Of a DNA stretch of 64,000 nt, positions 12,281-20,931 are shown piece by piece. The notes beneath the pieces are model-generated. The model had not been told where the DNA came from, made no database searches, and saw only the letters and a program-made list of their open reading frames with translations. Source of the stretch: Actinacidiphila acididurans (lineage in GTDB: Bacteria; Actinomycetota; Actinomycetes; Streptomycetales; Streptomycetaceae); NCBI RefSeq assembly GCF_016918855.1, contig NZ_JADKYB010000002.1, positions 186,001 to 250,000 on the forward strand, given 5' to 3'. The position numbers and the translations under genes are program-made. How positions within the stretch are numbered: position 1 is the stretch's first letter; the number at the start of each line of letters is the position of its first letter.

Positions 12281-12853
12281 TCAGCGGTTCTCGCCCGGCA
12301 CCCACAGGACGTCGCCGCGCTCCTTGTTCGCCGTGCGTGCCAGGATGAACAGCAGGTCGGACAGCCGGTTGAGATACGTGGCGGTCAGCGGGTTCATCGT
12401 CTCGCCGTGCTCGGCCAGCGCCGCCCAGGTGGACCGCTCCGCCCGGCGCACCACCGTGCACGCCTGGTGCAGCAGGGCGGCGCCGGGGGTCCCGCCCGGC
12501 AGGATGAAGCTGCGCAGTTTCTCCAGGTCCTCCAGGAACCGGTCGCAGTCGGCCTCCAGCCGGTCCACGTAGGACTGCTCGACCCGCAGCGGCGGGTACG
12601 CCGGGTCCGGCACCACCGGGGTGGCCAGGTCAGCGCCCACGTCGAACAGGTCGTTCTGGACCCGGACCAGCACGGCGGCCACCGGCTCCGGCAGCCCGCC
12701 CAGCGCGATCGCCGTGCCGATCACCGCGTTGGCCTCGTTGGCGTCGGCGTACGCGGCGATCCGGGAGTCGGTCTTGGCCGTACGGCTCATGTCGCCCAGC
12801 GCGGTGGTGCCGTCGTCGCCGGTACGGGTGTAGATGCGGGTGAGGTTGACCAT
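12281..12853 (-). CDS. PduO-type cob(I)yrinic acid a,c-diamide adenosyltransferase
   Basis: A 190-residue cytosolic enzyme that transfers the adenosyl group of ATP to cob(I)alamin, making the coenzyme used by the isobutyryl-CoA mutase encoded at 41431. The N-terminus VNLTRIYTRTGDDGTTALGD contains the ATP-binding T-R-x-G-D-x-G-x-T pattern, and the helical core carries RRAER and the terminal LNRLSDLLFILAR that closes the trimer interface. The start is ATG at 12853. It is divergent from the Hbd gene across 145 bases. Confidence 0.93.
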   Translation of the reverse strand: MVNLTRIYTRTGDDGTTALGDMSRTAKTDSRIAAYADANEANAVIGTAIALGGLPEPVAAVLVRVQNDLFDVGADLATPVVPDPAYPPLRVEQSYVDRLEADCDRFLEDLEKLRSFILPGGTPGAALLHQACTVVRRAERSTWAALAEHGETMNPLTATYLNRLSDLLFILARTANKERGDVLWVPGENR

Positions 12854-12998
12854 GTCTGCGAGCGTAGGCCCTCGAGTGGCCCGGTGTGCGACCAAGGACA
12901 CACGGTGACGCGGGCGACAACCTGCTGCGCCCGGCGGTGAACGGGCGTTAAGGTCCGGCGACGTACCCCGAATCAATGGCGAACGGAAGGTGTGTGCC

Positions 12999-13847
12999 GT
13001 GACGAAGAAGCTCGCCGTCATCGGAGCCGGACTCATGGGCTCCGGCATCGCGCAGGTCTCGGCCCAGGCGGGGTACGAGGTGGTGCTGCGGGACGTCACG
13101 GACGAGGCGCTCACCCGCGGCACGGACGCGATCCGCTCCTCGTACGAGAAGTTCGTCGCCAAGGGGAAGCTCGCCGCCGAGGACGCCGAGGCCGCGCTGG
13201 CCCGGATCACCCCGACCACCGACCTGGAGGCCGCCGCCGGCGCCGACCTGGTGGTCGAGGCCGTCTTCGAGAAGATCGAGGTCAAGCAGGAGATCTTCCG
13301 CGCCCTGGACCGGATCGTCGGCGACGACGCGGTGCTGGCCTCCAACACCTCCGCCATCCCGATCACCAAGATCGCCGCCGTCACCGGGCGGCCGGAGCGG
13401 GTGGTCGGCACCCACTTCTTCTCGCCGGTGCCGCTCATGCAGCTGTGCGAGCTGGTGCGCGGCCTGAAGACCAGCGACGAGACCCTGGCCCGCGCCCGGG
13501 AGTTCGCCGAGGCCGTCGGCAAGACCTGTGTGGTCGTCAACCGCGACGTGGCCGGCTTCGTGACCACCCGGCTGATCTCCGCGCTGGTGGTCGAGGCGGT
13601 CAAGCTCTACGAGTCCGGCGTCGCCTCGGCCGAGGACATCGACATCGCCTGCAAGCTGGGCTTCGGCCACGCCATGGGCCCGCTCGCCACCGCCGACCTG
13701 ACCGGGGTGGACATCCTCATGCACGCCACCGGCAACATCTACACCGAGTCCCAGGACGAGAAGTTCGCGCCGCCGGAACTCATGCGGCGCATGGTTGACG
13801 CCGGTGACCTGGGCCGCAAGAGCGGACAGGGCTTCTACAGCCACTGA
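12999..13847 (+). CDS. 3-hydroxybutyryl-CoA dehydrogenase
   Basis: A 282-residue NAD(P)-dependent enzyme interconverting acetoacetyl-CoA and 3-hydroxybutyryl-CoA. The Rossmann motif GAGLMGSGIAQ lies at residues 8-18; the catalytic histidine is in GTHFFSPVPLM, and the C-terminal dimerisation domain contains NRDVAGFVTTRL and GFGHAMGPLATADLTG. GTG 12999 follows GGAAGG by eight bases. With the thiolase at 28451 it gives the ends of a route between acetyl-CoA and C4 acyl-CoA, which in streptomycetes also feeds ethylmalonyl-CoA. Confidence 0.93.
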   Translation: MTKKLAVIGAGLMGSGIAQVSAQAGYEVVLRDVTDEALTRGTDAIRSSYEKFVAKGKLAAEDAEAALARITPTTDLEAAAGADLVVEAVFEKIEVKQEIFRALDRIVGDDAVLASNTSAIPITKIAAVTGRPERVVGTHFFSPVPLMQLCELVRGLKTSDETLARAREFAEAVGKTCVVVNRDVAGFVTTRLISALVVEAVKLYESGVASAEDIDIACKLGFGHAMGPLATADLTGVDILMHATGNIYTESQDEKFAPPELMRRMVDAGDLGRKSGQGFYSH

Positions 13848-14066
13848 TCCGGCCCCGGATACGACGGCGGATGCGACTGCGGACACGGCTGCGGATCATG
13901 TACCCCGCTTCACTCGCCAGGGTGATTTCGGTGTCGGTTGGCTCACAGACGGCAACTTCTGCGTACGAGGGGCTGTCAGTTGTGTGAAGACAGAGGGAAC
14001 GGTGCCGGACCGGCGGAGCCCGGCCGGCGGTCCGCACGGTTCCCCACCGCGCTTCGAGGAGTGACT

Positions 14067-14366
14067 ATGCACATCAGGGGCGACCACACCGAGCTGGTCG
14101 TCGGGGGCCGCCTCGACGTGCGCAGCGCGGCGGACGCCCGCACCGTCCTCCACGACGCGGTCGACTCCGGCCGCGGCGACCTGGTGCTCGACCTCACCGA
14201 ACTCGACTCCTGGGACGCGACCGGACTGGGCGTCATCATGGGCGTCCACCGCCGGGCCGGCCGCGCCAATCGCCGCCTGGTGCTGCGCGGGGTGCCGCCG
14301 CAGATGCAGCGGCTGCTGGTGGCCACCCGGCTGCACCGGATCCTGGCCATCGAATCCCAGCCGTGA
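14067..14366 (+). CDS. STAS-domain protein (anti-sigma factor antagonist fold) lacking the phospho-serine
   Basis: A 99-residue single STAS domain. In SpoIIAA/RsbV-type proteins an anti-sigma kinase phosphorylates the serine directly after the aspartate in the D-S-x-G-L-G motif. Here the motif reads SWDATGLGVIMG, so residue 51 is Ala. The rest of the fold is intact. ATG 14067 follows GAGGAG; an upstream in-frame extension from 13938 is not supported. No partner kinase or sigma factor is adjacent; the next gene is a large P-loop protein. It may be a constitutively active antagonist or a scaffold module. Confidence 0.85.
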   Translation: MHIRGDHTELVVGGRLDVRSAADARTVLHDAVDSGRGDLVLDLTELDSWDATGLGVIMGVHRRAGRANRRLVLRGVPPQMQRLLVATRLHRILAIESQP

Positions 14367-14510
14367 CCCGTGGCCCGGGGCGGACCCCTGCACTTCATGG
14401 ATGCGGCGCGAACCAATAGAGTTTGTGCGCGCGGGTTCCGGCCGGTCCTGCCGGTCCGGGGAGGCCCCCAAATGTGACGCAAGCCGTGACGCACCTGGGG
14501 GGCGTACGAG

Positions 14511-17500
14511 ATGGATCAGCACACCGGCGAGCCGGACCAGCGGCGGCCGGGGCAGGAAGAGACCGAGCACTTCGACGCGTTCGGCACCGGGCGCGCGACG
14601 GGCAACACCCCCGGAAGCACCGCGGGGAACACCACGGGTAACCCGGCCGGCAGCGCTTCGGGGAGCACGACCGGGAGCACGACGGGAAACCACAGCCTGC
14701 CCGTTCGCGACACCTCCGCGGGCGCGCTGGGCCCGAGTTCCGCTTTCGGGCCGCTCGGCTCGGGCGACGGCTCCGAGGACGCCGACTCCTTCGACGCGTT
14801 CGGCACCGGCCGGGTGCGGGCCGCACTGCCACCCGCCTCGCTGTCGCCGATCGCGCTGCCCGGCGCCGCCGACGCCCCGCCGCCGGAGGCCGCGTCCCTG
14901 TTCGACAGCACCGCGCCGCTGCCCAAGGTGACGCAGCGGCCGCCGCGCGACCCGCTGGTGCCCGACCTCGGCAGCACGCCGGGCGCAGGCAGCGCCCGGG
15001 CCCGCCGGGTGGTCGCGGGGGAGTACCTGCTGACGCTCAATCCGATCGACGGCACCGAGATCGTCGCCTGCCCGCCCGAGCAGCGCCCCGAGCCGCAGCG
15101 TCGTACCCCGCAGGACCGCGCCGCCCGGATCGCCGCGGCGCGCCCCGCGCCCCCGCCCGGCCCGCCCACCACCGAACTGCCGCTGCTGGAACGGGAAGAG
15201 GAGCGCGAGCGGCTCACCCGCCTGCTGGCCAGGGGCCGTTCGGTCCGGGTCACCGGCCCGTCCGGCGCCGGCCGCACCGCCGTCCTGGAAGCCGTCGCGG
15301 GCGCCTGCGACGACCTCGCGCCGGACGGCGTGCTGTGGCTCTCCGGCTACCGGCGCAGCCCCGCCGACCTGCTCCAGGAGCTCTACACCGTCGTCTACGG
15401 CGGCGACGGCTACCGCCCCGGCCGGGCCGAACTGCCCGCGCTGCTGCGCGAGGTCGGCGCGGTGGTCGTGGTGGACGACCTGGAGTTCGGCGCCGCCGCC
15501 CTGGAGGAAGTGCTCGCCACCCTGCCCGAGTGCGCCTTCCTGATGTCGGCCACCCCCGACGTGCCGGCCCCGGCCGCCGAGTCGGGGATCGAGGAGGTCT
15601 TCCTGCCCGGGCTCAGCCGCCCGGCCTGCGTGGACCTGCTGCAACTCGCCGCGGGCCGGCCGCTGGCCGAGGACGAGCGGGCCTGGGCCGCCGACCTCTG
15701 GTTCGAGTCCGAGGGGCTGCCGCTGCGCTTCGTCCAGGCCGGCGCCCTGCTGCGGCAGCGGGACGCGCTGCGCGCCCCGGCCGAGCCGGACTTCGACGAC
15801 TCGGTCTGGGAGAACGGCACGCCCGCCGCGGGCGTGCCCCCCATACCCGACCTGACCGGCTTCGACGACCCGCAGGACGCCCAGCCGCTCGCCCCGCCCA
15901 CTGCGCCCCCGCTGCCGGCCGCCGACGTGCCGCTGCCCTCGCTCGCGGAGAGCGCCGCCCCCGCGGTCCTGCTGGCTTCCCGGCTCGGCGAGTCCGCACG
16001 CGAGGCACTGGCCTTCGCCGTCGCCCTCGACGGCGAGTGCCCGCACCCCTCCCACCTGCCCGCGCTCGTCGGGGACACCCACGGCGACGCGGCTCTCGGC
16101 GAGCTCACCGCCGTCGGGCTCGCGGTGCCCGTCGCCTCCCACTACCGGCTGGCCGCCGGCATCGTCCCGCAGCTCGCCGCGGCCCTGGCCGCCGACGGCG
16201 AACTCACCGAGGTCCAGGCGCACAGCGCGGCCCTGCACTACTCCTGGTGGGCCGGGCACCCCTCGGTCGCCGCCGAGCGGGTCGCCCTCGAGGCCGAGGC
16301 GATCATCGCGGCCCTGGCGGCCTGCCGGGACGGCGGGAACGCCAGCGCGGCCGTGCTGCTGGCCCGTACGGTGGCGCCGGTCTTCGCCGTCGCGCTGCAC
16401 TGGGGGGCCTGGGAGCGGGCGCTGCGGATCGGCCAGGAGGCCGCGCGGCTGTCCGGCGAGGTCGCGGAGGAGGCGTACTTCCACCACGAACTCGGCGTGC
16501 TCGCGCTGTGCACCGGCAACCACGACCGGGCCCGGGCCGAACTGGAGGCGTCCATAGCGCTCCGGGGTGCCCTCGCCGACCGCCAGGGCTCCGTGGTCGG
16601 CCGCCGCACCCTCGCCCTCGTCAACGACGTGGCCCCGCAGGCCCTCCCGGCGCCCGAGCCCCTGCTCGCCCTCGAAGCAGCCCCCGCCGCCGCTCCGGCC
16701 GAGACCACCCTGTTCCTCCCCGAGCCGGTCCCCCCGGTCGCCCTCATCTCCCCGCGGCCCCACGCCCAGGCCCCCGCCCACGCCACACCCCCGGGCCGCC
16801 TCGCCCTCCTCGCCTCCCGCCGCAACCTCGTCGCGGCCGGCACGGGTGTCGTCCTGGCCGGCGTCCTCGGCACGATCGTCACCCTCGGCGCGACCTCCAA
16901 CAGCTCCTCCGACACCCCCAACCAGGTCAAACCCATCGAATCCGTCCAACAGGACGCTCCCGACACCACCACGGCTCCCCCCGAGGACGCGACCACGGCC
17001 TCCCCGCCCCCGACGACGGCTTCGACGTCAGCTTCGCCTTCGGGGTCGCCCTCCACGACGTCCGCGTCCCCGGCTTCTACGCTGACGGACGGCGGCCTGT
17101 CGACTCCGCCCGACACTCCTTCGGCCCCGGCCTCCAGCCGTCCGCCTGCCGGCGGCACCAGCGGTGGCTCCGGCAGCGGTGGCACTTCCACAACCGGTGG
17201 CACGGGAGGACACGGCACGTCGGGCGGTACGACCGGAGGTACGGCGAGCGGTGGTACCACAGCCGGCGGCACGTCCGGCGGTCCGACCACATCCGGCGGC
17301 ACCTCGACGGGAACGTCCGGAGGCACGACGACCACCGGGGGAACGTCCACCGGCTCCACGACCGGCGGATCCACCGGCGGCTCCCCGACCTCGGGCGGCA
17401 CCTCCACCGGCACGACGGGCAGCCCCACCGACGGCGGCACCTCCACCGGCTCCACCGGCACCCCGACCGACGGCGGTACGACCACCGGCACGACCTCCGG

Positions 17501-17519
17501 CGGCACCACGACGCCCTGA
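14511..17519 (+). CDS. Large single-pass P-loop protein with Thr/Gly-rich C-terminal tail
   Basis: A 1002-residue protein. The octapeptide FDAFGTGR occurs twice near the N-terminus, separated by a G/N/S/T repeat region. An NTPase-like domain has GPSGAGRT near residues 250-256, with Arg in place of the Walker A lysine, then a VVVVDDLEFG Walker B-like strand. A helical repeat-like region (residues ~490-700) follows. One transmembrane helix lies near residues 772-795 (NLVAAGTGVVLAGVLGTIVTLGA). The last ~205 residues are almost only T, G, S and P, probably outside the membrane. The start is ATG 14511. STAND-like signalling ATPases resemble it, but the function is unknown. Confidence 0.8.
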   Translation: MDQHTGEPDQRRPGQEETEHFDAFGTGRATGNTPGSTAGNTTGNPAGSASGSTTGSTTGNHSLPVRDTSAGALGPSSAFGPLGSGDGSEDADSFDAFGTGRVRAALPPASLSPIALPGAADAPPPEAASLFDSTAPLPKVTQRPPRDPLVPDLGSTPGAGSARARRVVAGEYLLTLNPIDGTEIVACPPEQRPEPQRRTPQDRAARIAAARPAPPPGPPTTELPLLEREEERERLTRLLARGRSVRVTGPSGAGRTAVLEAVAGACDDLAPDGVLWLSGYRRSPADLLQELYTVVYGGDGYRPGRAELPALLREVGAVVVVDDLEFGAAALEEVLATLPECAFLMSATPDVPAPAAESGIEEVFLPGLSRPACVDLLQLAAGRPLAEDERAWAADLWFESEGLPLRFVQAGALLRQRDALRAPAEPDFDDSVWENGTPAAGVPPIPDLTGFDDPQDAQPLAPPTAPPLPAADVPLPSLAESAAPAVLLASRLGESAREALAFAVALDGECPHPSHLPALVGDTHGDAALGELTAVGLAVPVASHYRLAAGIVPQLAAALAADGELTEVQAHSAALHYSWWAGHPSVAAERVALEAEAIIAALAACRDGGNASAAVLLARTVAPVFAVALHWGAWERALRIGQEAARLSGEVAEEAYFHHELGVLALCTGNHDRARAELEASIALRGALADRQGSVVGRRTLALVNDVAPQALPAPEPLLALEAAPAAAPAETTLFLPEPVPPVALISPRPHAQAPAHATPPGRLALLASRRNLVAAGTGVVLAGVLGTIVTLGATSNSSSDTPNQVKPIESVQQDAPDTTTAPPEDATTASPPPTTASTSASPSGSPSTTSASPASTLTDGGLSTPPDTPSAPASSRPPAGGTSGGSGSGGTSTTGGTGGHGTSGGTTGGTASGGTTAGGTSGGPTTSGGTSTGTSGGTTTTGGTSTGSTTGGSTGGSPTSGGTSTGTTGSPTDGGTSTGSTGTPTDGGTTTGTTSGGTTTP

Positions 17520-17562
17520 GCTGAGCACCCATCTCAGCCACCGACCGGAACCCGGGCAGAAG

Positions 17563-17922
17563 GGGGCCCTTGGGGGGAGCGCCGGCCTCCCCCCAAGTCC
17601 GCCGCGACGGCGCTCAGCCGAGACGGCGCGACCCGGCGGTGCCAAAACAAACTCAGCCGACGAGGCCGAACCCAGCAAGGTGCAGGGGCCCTTGGGGGGC
17701 GGCCACGCCCCCCAAGTCCGCCGCGACGGCGCTGAGCCGAGACGGCGCGACCCGGCGGTGCCAAAACAAACTCAGCCGGCGAGGCTGAACCCAGCAAGGT
17801 GCAGGGGCCCTTGGGGGGCGGCCACGCCCCCCAAGTCCGCCGCGACGGCGCTCAGCCCAGACGCCGCGGCCCGGCGGTGCCCAAACAAACTCAGCCCACG
17901 AGCCGCACCCTTCAAGAAGCAG
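17563..17922. repeat. Three tandem ~120-bp repeats, each with a strong hairpin
   Basis: Units begin near 17563, 17685 and 17804 (periods of 122 and 119 bases). Each holds a hairpin: CTTGGGGGGAG/CTCCCCCCAAG in unit 1 and CTTGGGGGGC/GCCCCCCAAG in units 2 and 3, so the stem differs by paired changes. The rest (AAGTCCGCCGCGACGGCGCT, then CCCGGCGGTGCC and AAACAAACTCAGCC) is nearly identical between units. They lie between the convergent ends of the P-loop gene and nucS and probably stop transcription from both sides. Long open frames across them are artefacts of composition. The rest of 17520-17994 holds only a short GAAGCAGGC repeat. Confidence 0.85.
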
Positions 17923-17994
17923 GCACCTCACAAAGGGCCCAACCCCGAAAGAAGCAGGCGCACTTCGAGGAGCCGAGCCCTCCCCGGCTCACCC

Positions 17995-18657
17995 TCAGAA
18001 GAGGCGCAGCTTCTGATCCTCGATGCCCCGCAGCGCGTCGTAATCAAGCGTGACGCAGTCGATCCCGCGGTCGGTGGCCAGAACCCGCGCCTGCGGCTTG
18101 ATCTCCTGGGCCGCGAAAATCCCCCGGACAGGGGCGAGCAGGGGGTCCCGGTTGAGCAGATCGAGGTAGCGGGTCAGCTGCTCGACCCCGTCGATCTCAC
18201 CGCGCCGCTTGATCTCGACGGCCACCGTGCCGCCGCCGGCGTCGCGGCAGAGGATGTCCACCGGCCCGATCGCGGTGGGGTACTCGCGCCGGACCAGGGA
18301 CCAGCCCTCACCGAGCACCTCGATCCGGTCCGCGAGGAGCTCCTGGAGGTGCGCCTCGACGCCGTCCTTGATCAGCCCGGGGTCCACCCCGAGCTCGTGC
18401 GAGGAGTCGTGCAGTATCTCCTCGACGGTGATGATGAGCTGCTCCCCGCCCTTGTTGGTGACCGTCCAGATCCCGTCCTCGCCCTCCTTGAGGGCGCACG
18501 GCGGGGACATCCAGTTGAGCGGCTTGTAGGCACGGTCGTCGGCGTGCACCGACACACTCCCGTCCGCCTTGATCAACAGCAACCGGGTGGCGGAGGGCAG
18601 ATGAGCCGAGAGCCGGCCCGCGTAGTCGACGGAGCAGCGGGCGATCACGAGACGCAT
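17995..18657 (-). CDS. nucS: Mismatch-specific endonuclease NucS/EndoMS
   Basis: A 220-residue nuclease that cuts both strands at mismatches and provides the non-MutS mismatch repair of actinobacteria. The N-terminal DNA-binding domain (residues 1-110) is followed by a RecB-like PD-(D/E)xK core: Asp134 in GPVDILCRD, Glu148 and Lys150 in [20 protein letters not shown]. The protein ends in QKLRLF, resembling the C-terminal sliding-clamp-binding tail of this family. ATG 18657 (MRLVIARC) is the natural start; a TTG nine bases upstream is unlikely. It converges with the large P-loop gene. Confidence 0.95.
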   Translation of the reverse strand: MRLVIARCSVDYAGRLSAHLPSATRLLLIKADGSVSVHADDRAYKPLNWMSPPCALKEGEDGIWTVTNKGGEQLIITVEEILHDSSHELGVDPGLIKDGVEAHLQELLADRIEVLGEGWSLVRREYPTAIGPVDILCRDAGGGTVAVEIKRRGEIDGVEQLTRYLDLLNRDPLLAPVRGIFAAQEIKPQARVLATDRGIDCVTLDYDALRGIEDQKLRLF

Positions 18658-18879
18658 GGAGCGCAACGCTACCCGCCCGCGCCCGGCGCCGGAAAGTTGG
18701 CTGGTTGTGGGCCTCCCCGCCTGGTGCCGCCGCGCCGCGGGCCCCTACGGTTGAGGCCCCCGGAGCCGCCGTACCGCAGGCACCGGAGGCTCCCGGCATT
18801 CGTCGTCCCCCACCCCCTCCCGGGCTGGGGGCGCCAGCTGGCCCTGCCACCGCACGGCTGGGTCATGAGAGGAGTACCC

Positions 18880-19272
18880 ATGTCGCTCGACGTCTCCCCG
18901 GCGCTGCTCGAACAGGCCGAACGAGGCGAAGTCGACGAGCAGGAGTTCGTCGACTGCGTCCGGACGTCCCTCCCTTACGCGTGGGAAATGATCAGCTCGC
19001 TGGTGGCTCAGCTCGAGGTCGACGGGGGTGAGTTCGCCGACAACCAGGTGCCGCCGCCGAGTGAGAAGGAGCGCGGGCAGCTGCTGCGGGCGCTGGCGAG
19101 CGACGCGATCCGTGGCGCGCTCCAGCGCCACTTCGGGGTACGGCTGGCCTTCCAGAACTGCCACCGGGTGGCGGTCTTCCCGCTCGATGCGGCGGCCGAC
19201 CGGAGCCTGGCCGACTACACGTCGGTGCGCTCGCAGGTGCTGAACCAGTCGCCGGAACTGCGGGACTGCTGA
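18880..19272 (+). CDS. SCO5389-family conserved protein of unknown function
   Basis: A 130-residue acidic, probably cytosolic protein with no signal or membrane segment. It begins MSLDVSPALLEQAERGEVDEQEFVDCVRTSLPYAW and ends RSQVLNQSPELRDC. The family is conserved in streptomycetes next to nucS, which is how I recognise it; no catalytic motif is evident. GAGGAG lies just upstream of ATG 18880 (an ATG at 18865 in the same frame would leave the site inside the gene). It is transcribed away from nucS across 222 bases. Confidence 0.8.
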   Translation: MSLDVSPALLEQAERGEVDEQEFVDCVRTSLPYAWEMISSLVAQLEVDGGEFADNQVPPPSEKERGQLLRALASDAIRGALQRHFGVRLAFQNCHRVAVFPLDAAADRSLADYTSVRSQVLNQSPELRDC

Positions 19273-19373
19273 TCCGCCGGCGCGGGTCCGCCTCGGTGCC
19301 GCCGGCGCCCTAAACGATCAGCTGGCCCCGGCACAACAGGGCGTGCTCCCGCAACTGGCCCGTCACCACGTAT

Positions 19374-20411
19374 TCAGGCCAGTTCTGGGAGTACGTCGCT
19401 GCCGAGGCGGGCCACGTTCGCCAGGGTGGCGGCCAGATCGCCGGAGCCCTCCGCGAGCAGGGCGAACCGGGTGATCCCGGTCCGCTCGGCGGTCGCGGCC
19501 AGCCGGTCCGCGCACAGCCGTGGCGGGCCCACCGGGTGGAGTGAGCACAGCAGTTCGGTGTAGCCGACGGGATCGCGCATCGTGCGCGGACTGCCGTCGT
19601 ACGTACGGTGCGCCGCCAGGCCCTGCTGGAACCAGCCGGGCATCGCCTTGAGCAGGGTCTCGGCGGCGTCCGTACGGGAGTCCTCGATCTGGACCACCCC
19701 GACGGACACGTGGCCGGCCGTCGCGACCGCGTCGGGTCGGTGCCCGGCGGCCAGCGCGCAGGACCGCCACAGCCCCACCATCTCGGCCTTCTCCTCGTCC
19801 CCGGCGTGCATCCCGAGCAGCATCGGCAGGCCCCGCTCGGCCGCCAGCCGGACCGACCCCGGCGAGGTGCACGCCACCACGACCGGCGGACCGCCGTCGT
19901 CGTCGGCGTCCGGGCCCGGCTCGTCCGGCCGCGGCACCACCGGCACCTCGGGGAAGGCGTACCGCGGGCCGTCGGCGGCCACCGCCGGCTCCCGCAGCCA
20001 GCGCATCAGCAGGTCGAGGGACTCCGGGAAGCCGCTCTCGTAGGCCGCGATGCCCGCGCCGAAGACCTCCAGGTCCACCCAGGGGCCGCCGCGCCCGACG
20101 CCGAGCGTGAACCGCCCGCCGGAGACCAGGTGCAGCAGGGCGGACTGCTCGCCCAGTGCCACCGGATGCGCGGTGGGCAGCACGCTCACCGCGGTGCCGA
20201 CCCCGATCCGCGAGGTGCGGCCCAGGAGGACACCCGCCAGGGTGATGGCCGACGGACAGACGCCGTAGGGCACGAAATGGTGTTCCGCCAGCCACACCGC
20301 GTCCAGCCCCGCCCGCTCGGCCGCTTCGGTGGTGCGTATCGCCCGGTGCAGCGGCTCGGCCTGGGCCTGGCCGGGGAACTGAGCCGCCAGGACGAACGTC
20401 CCAACTCGCAT
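19374..20411 (-). CDS. LLM-class flavin-dependent oxidoreductase
   Basis: A 345-residue luciferase-like TIM-barrel protein using FMN or F420 to oxidise an unknown substrate. The barrel starts MRVGTFVLAAQFPGQ, and family landmarks follow: LDAVWLAEHHF, TSRIGVGTAVSVLPTAHPVALGEQSALL, and GRFTLGVGRGGP. ATG 20411 is preceded by a strong AAGGAGGGAGGA on the minus strand; longer frames upstream lack one. It faces a divergent small gene, and a perfect 12-bp palindrome lies in the shared promoter region. The actual substrate cannot be inferred. Confidence 0.85.
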   Translation of the reverse strand: MRVGTFVLAAQFPGQAQAEPLHRAIRTTEAAERAGLDAVWLAEHHFVPYGVCPSAITLAGVLLGRTSRIGVGTAVSVLPTAHPVALGEQSALLHLVSGGRFTLGVGRGGPWVDLEVFGAGIAAYESGFPESLDLLMRWLREPAVAADGPRYAFPEVPVVPRPDEPGPDADDDGGPPVVVACTSPGSVRLAAERGLPMLLGMHAGDEEKAEMVGLWRSCALAAGHRPDAVATAGHVSVGVVQIEDSRTDAAETLLKAMPGWFQQGLAAHRTYDGSPRTMRDPVGYTELLCSLHPVGPPRLCADRLAATAERTGITRFALLAEGSGDLAATLANVARLGSDVLPELA

Positions 20412-20441
20412 AGCATCCTCCCTCCTTGACCATCTAACGCC

Positions 20442-20453
20442 TGGCACGTGCCA
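20442..20453. promoter_or_regulatory. Palindrome TGGCACGTGCCA between divergent genes
   Basis: A perfect 12-base palindrome lies 31 bases upstream of the LLM oxidoreductase start, followed by a further half-site GGCACG. Its position in a divergent promoter region suggests an operator. No regulator gene is adjacent, so the binding protein is unknown. Confidence 0.4.
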
Positions 20454-20587
20454 AAGGCACGGCTTTCGGCAAACGCGAGGAGTACCGCGGGTACGGACCC
20501 GGCCGGTCACAGCGCGTACGCTGGAAAGAACCGACTGCAGGACCCGAGGCGACGCGGCAAGCCGCGAGAGGGAAGCGAGGTGCGGGC

Positions 20588-20911
20588 GTGTCACCGCGAC
20601 GGAACCGGCCCAGCGGCCCGCGCCGCGCCGACGACCACGAGGACGAGCGCGAATCGGGCTTCGGCGGCGGCGCCCGGGAGGAATGGCAGGGGGAGGAGTG
20701 GGTGGTGCGGCCCATCGCGGGCAGCGCCTCCACGAAGTTCTACCGCTGCCCGGGCTGCGACCAGGAGATCCCGCCCGGCGTCGCGCACGTGGTCGCCTGG
20801 CGCGAGTACCAGGGCCTGGACGACCGGCGGCACTGGCACCGGGCCTGCTGGCAGGCGAAGGACCGCCGGACCCGTAAGGTCCAGCGGTCCCGTAACGCCC
20901 CCCGCTACTGA
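20588..20911 (+). CDS. Small basic protein with Cys/His zinc-like motif
   Basis: A 107-residue protein with a charged, disordered N-terminus and a compact core: FYRCPGCDQEIPPGVAHVV, then DDRRHWHRACW. The arrangement C-x2-C ... H ... H-x2-C suggests a single bound zinc. The C-terminus is Arg/Lys rich, compatible with nucleic acid binding. GTG 20588 follows GAGG by seven bases. Homologues at this position in streptomycetes have sometimes been called ATP/GTP-binding, but no P-loop is present here. Function unknown. Confidence 0.75.
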   Translation: MSPRRNRPSGPRRADDHEDERESGFGGGAREEWQGEEWVVRPIAGSASTKFYRCPGCDQEIPPGVAHVVAWREYQGLDDRRHWHRACWQAKDRRTRKVQRSRNAPRY

Positions 20912-20931
20912 CGCCGCGCGGCGGCGCCGGC

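Noticed and set aside
13848..13910. GCGGAT/CGACTGCGGA-type short repeats after the Hbd gene
   Set aside because: Imperfect and short; no structure or known family could be supported.
17164..19272. A 702-codon open frame across the tandem repeats, nucS region and SCO5389-type gene
   Set aside because: It is a product of high GC and lack of stops; it runs antisense to nucS and only its last 130 codons are a real gene.
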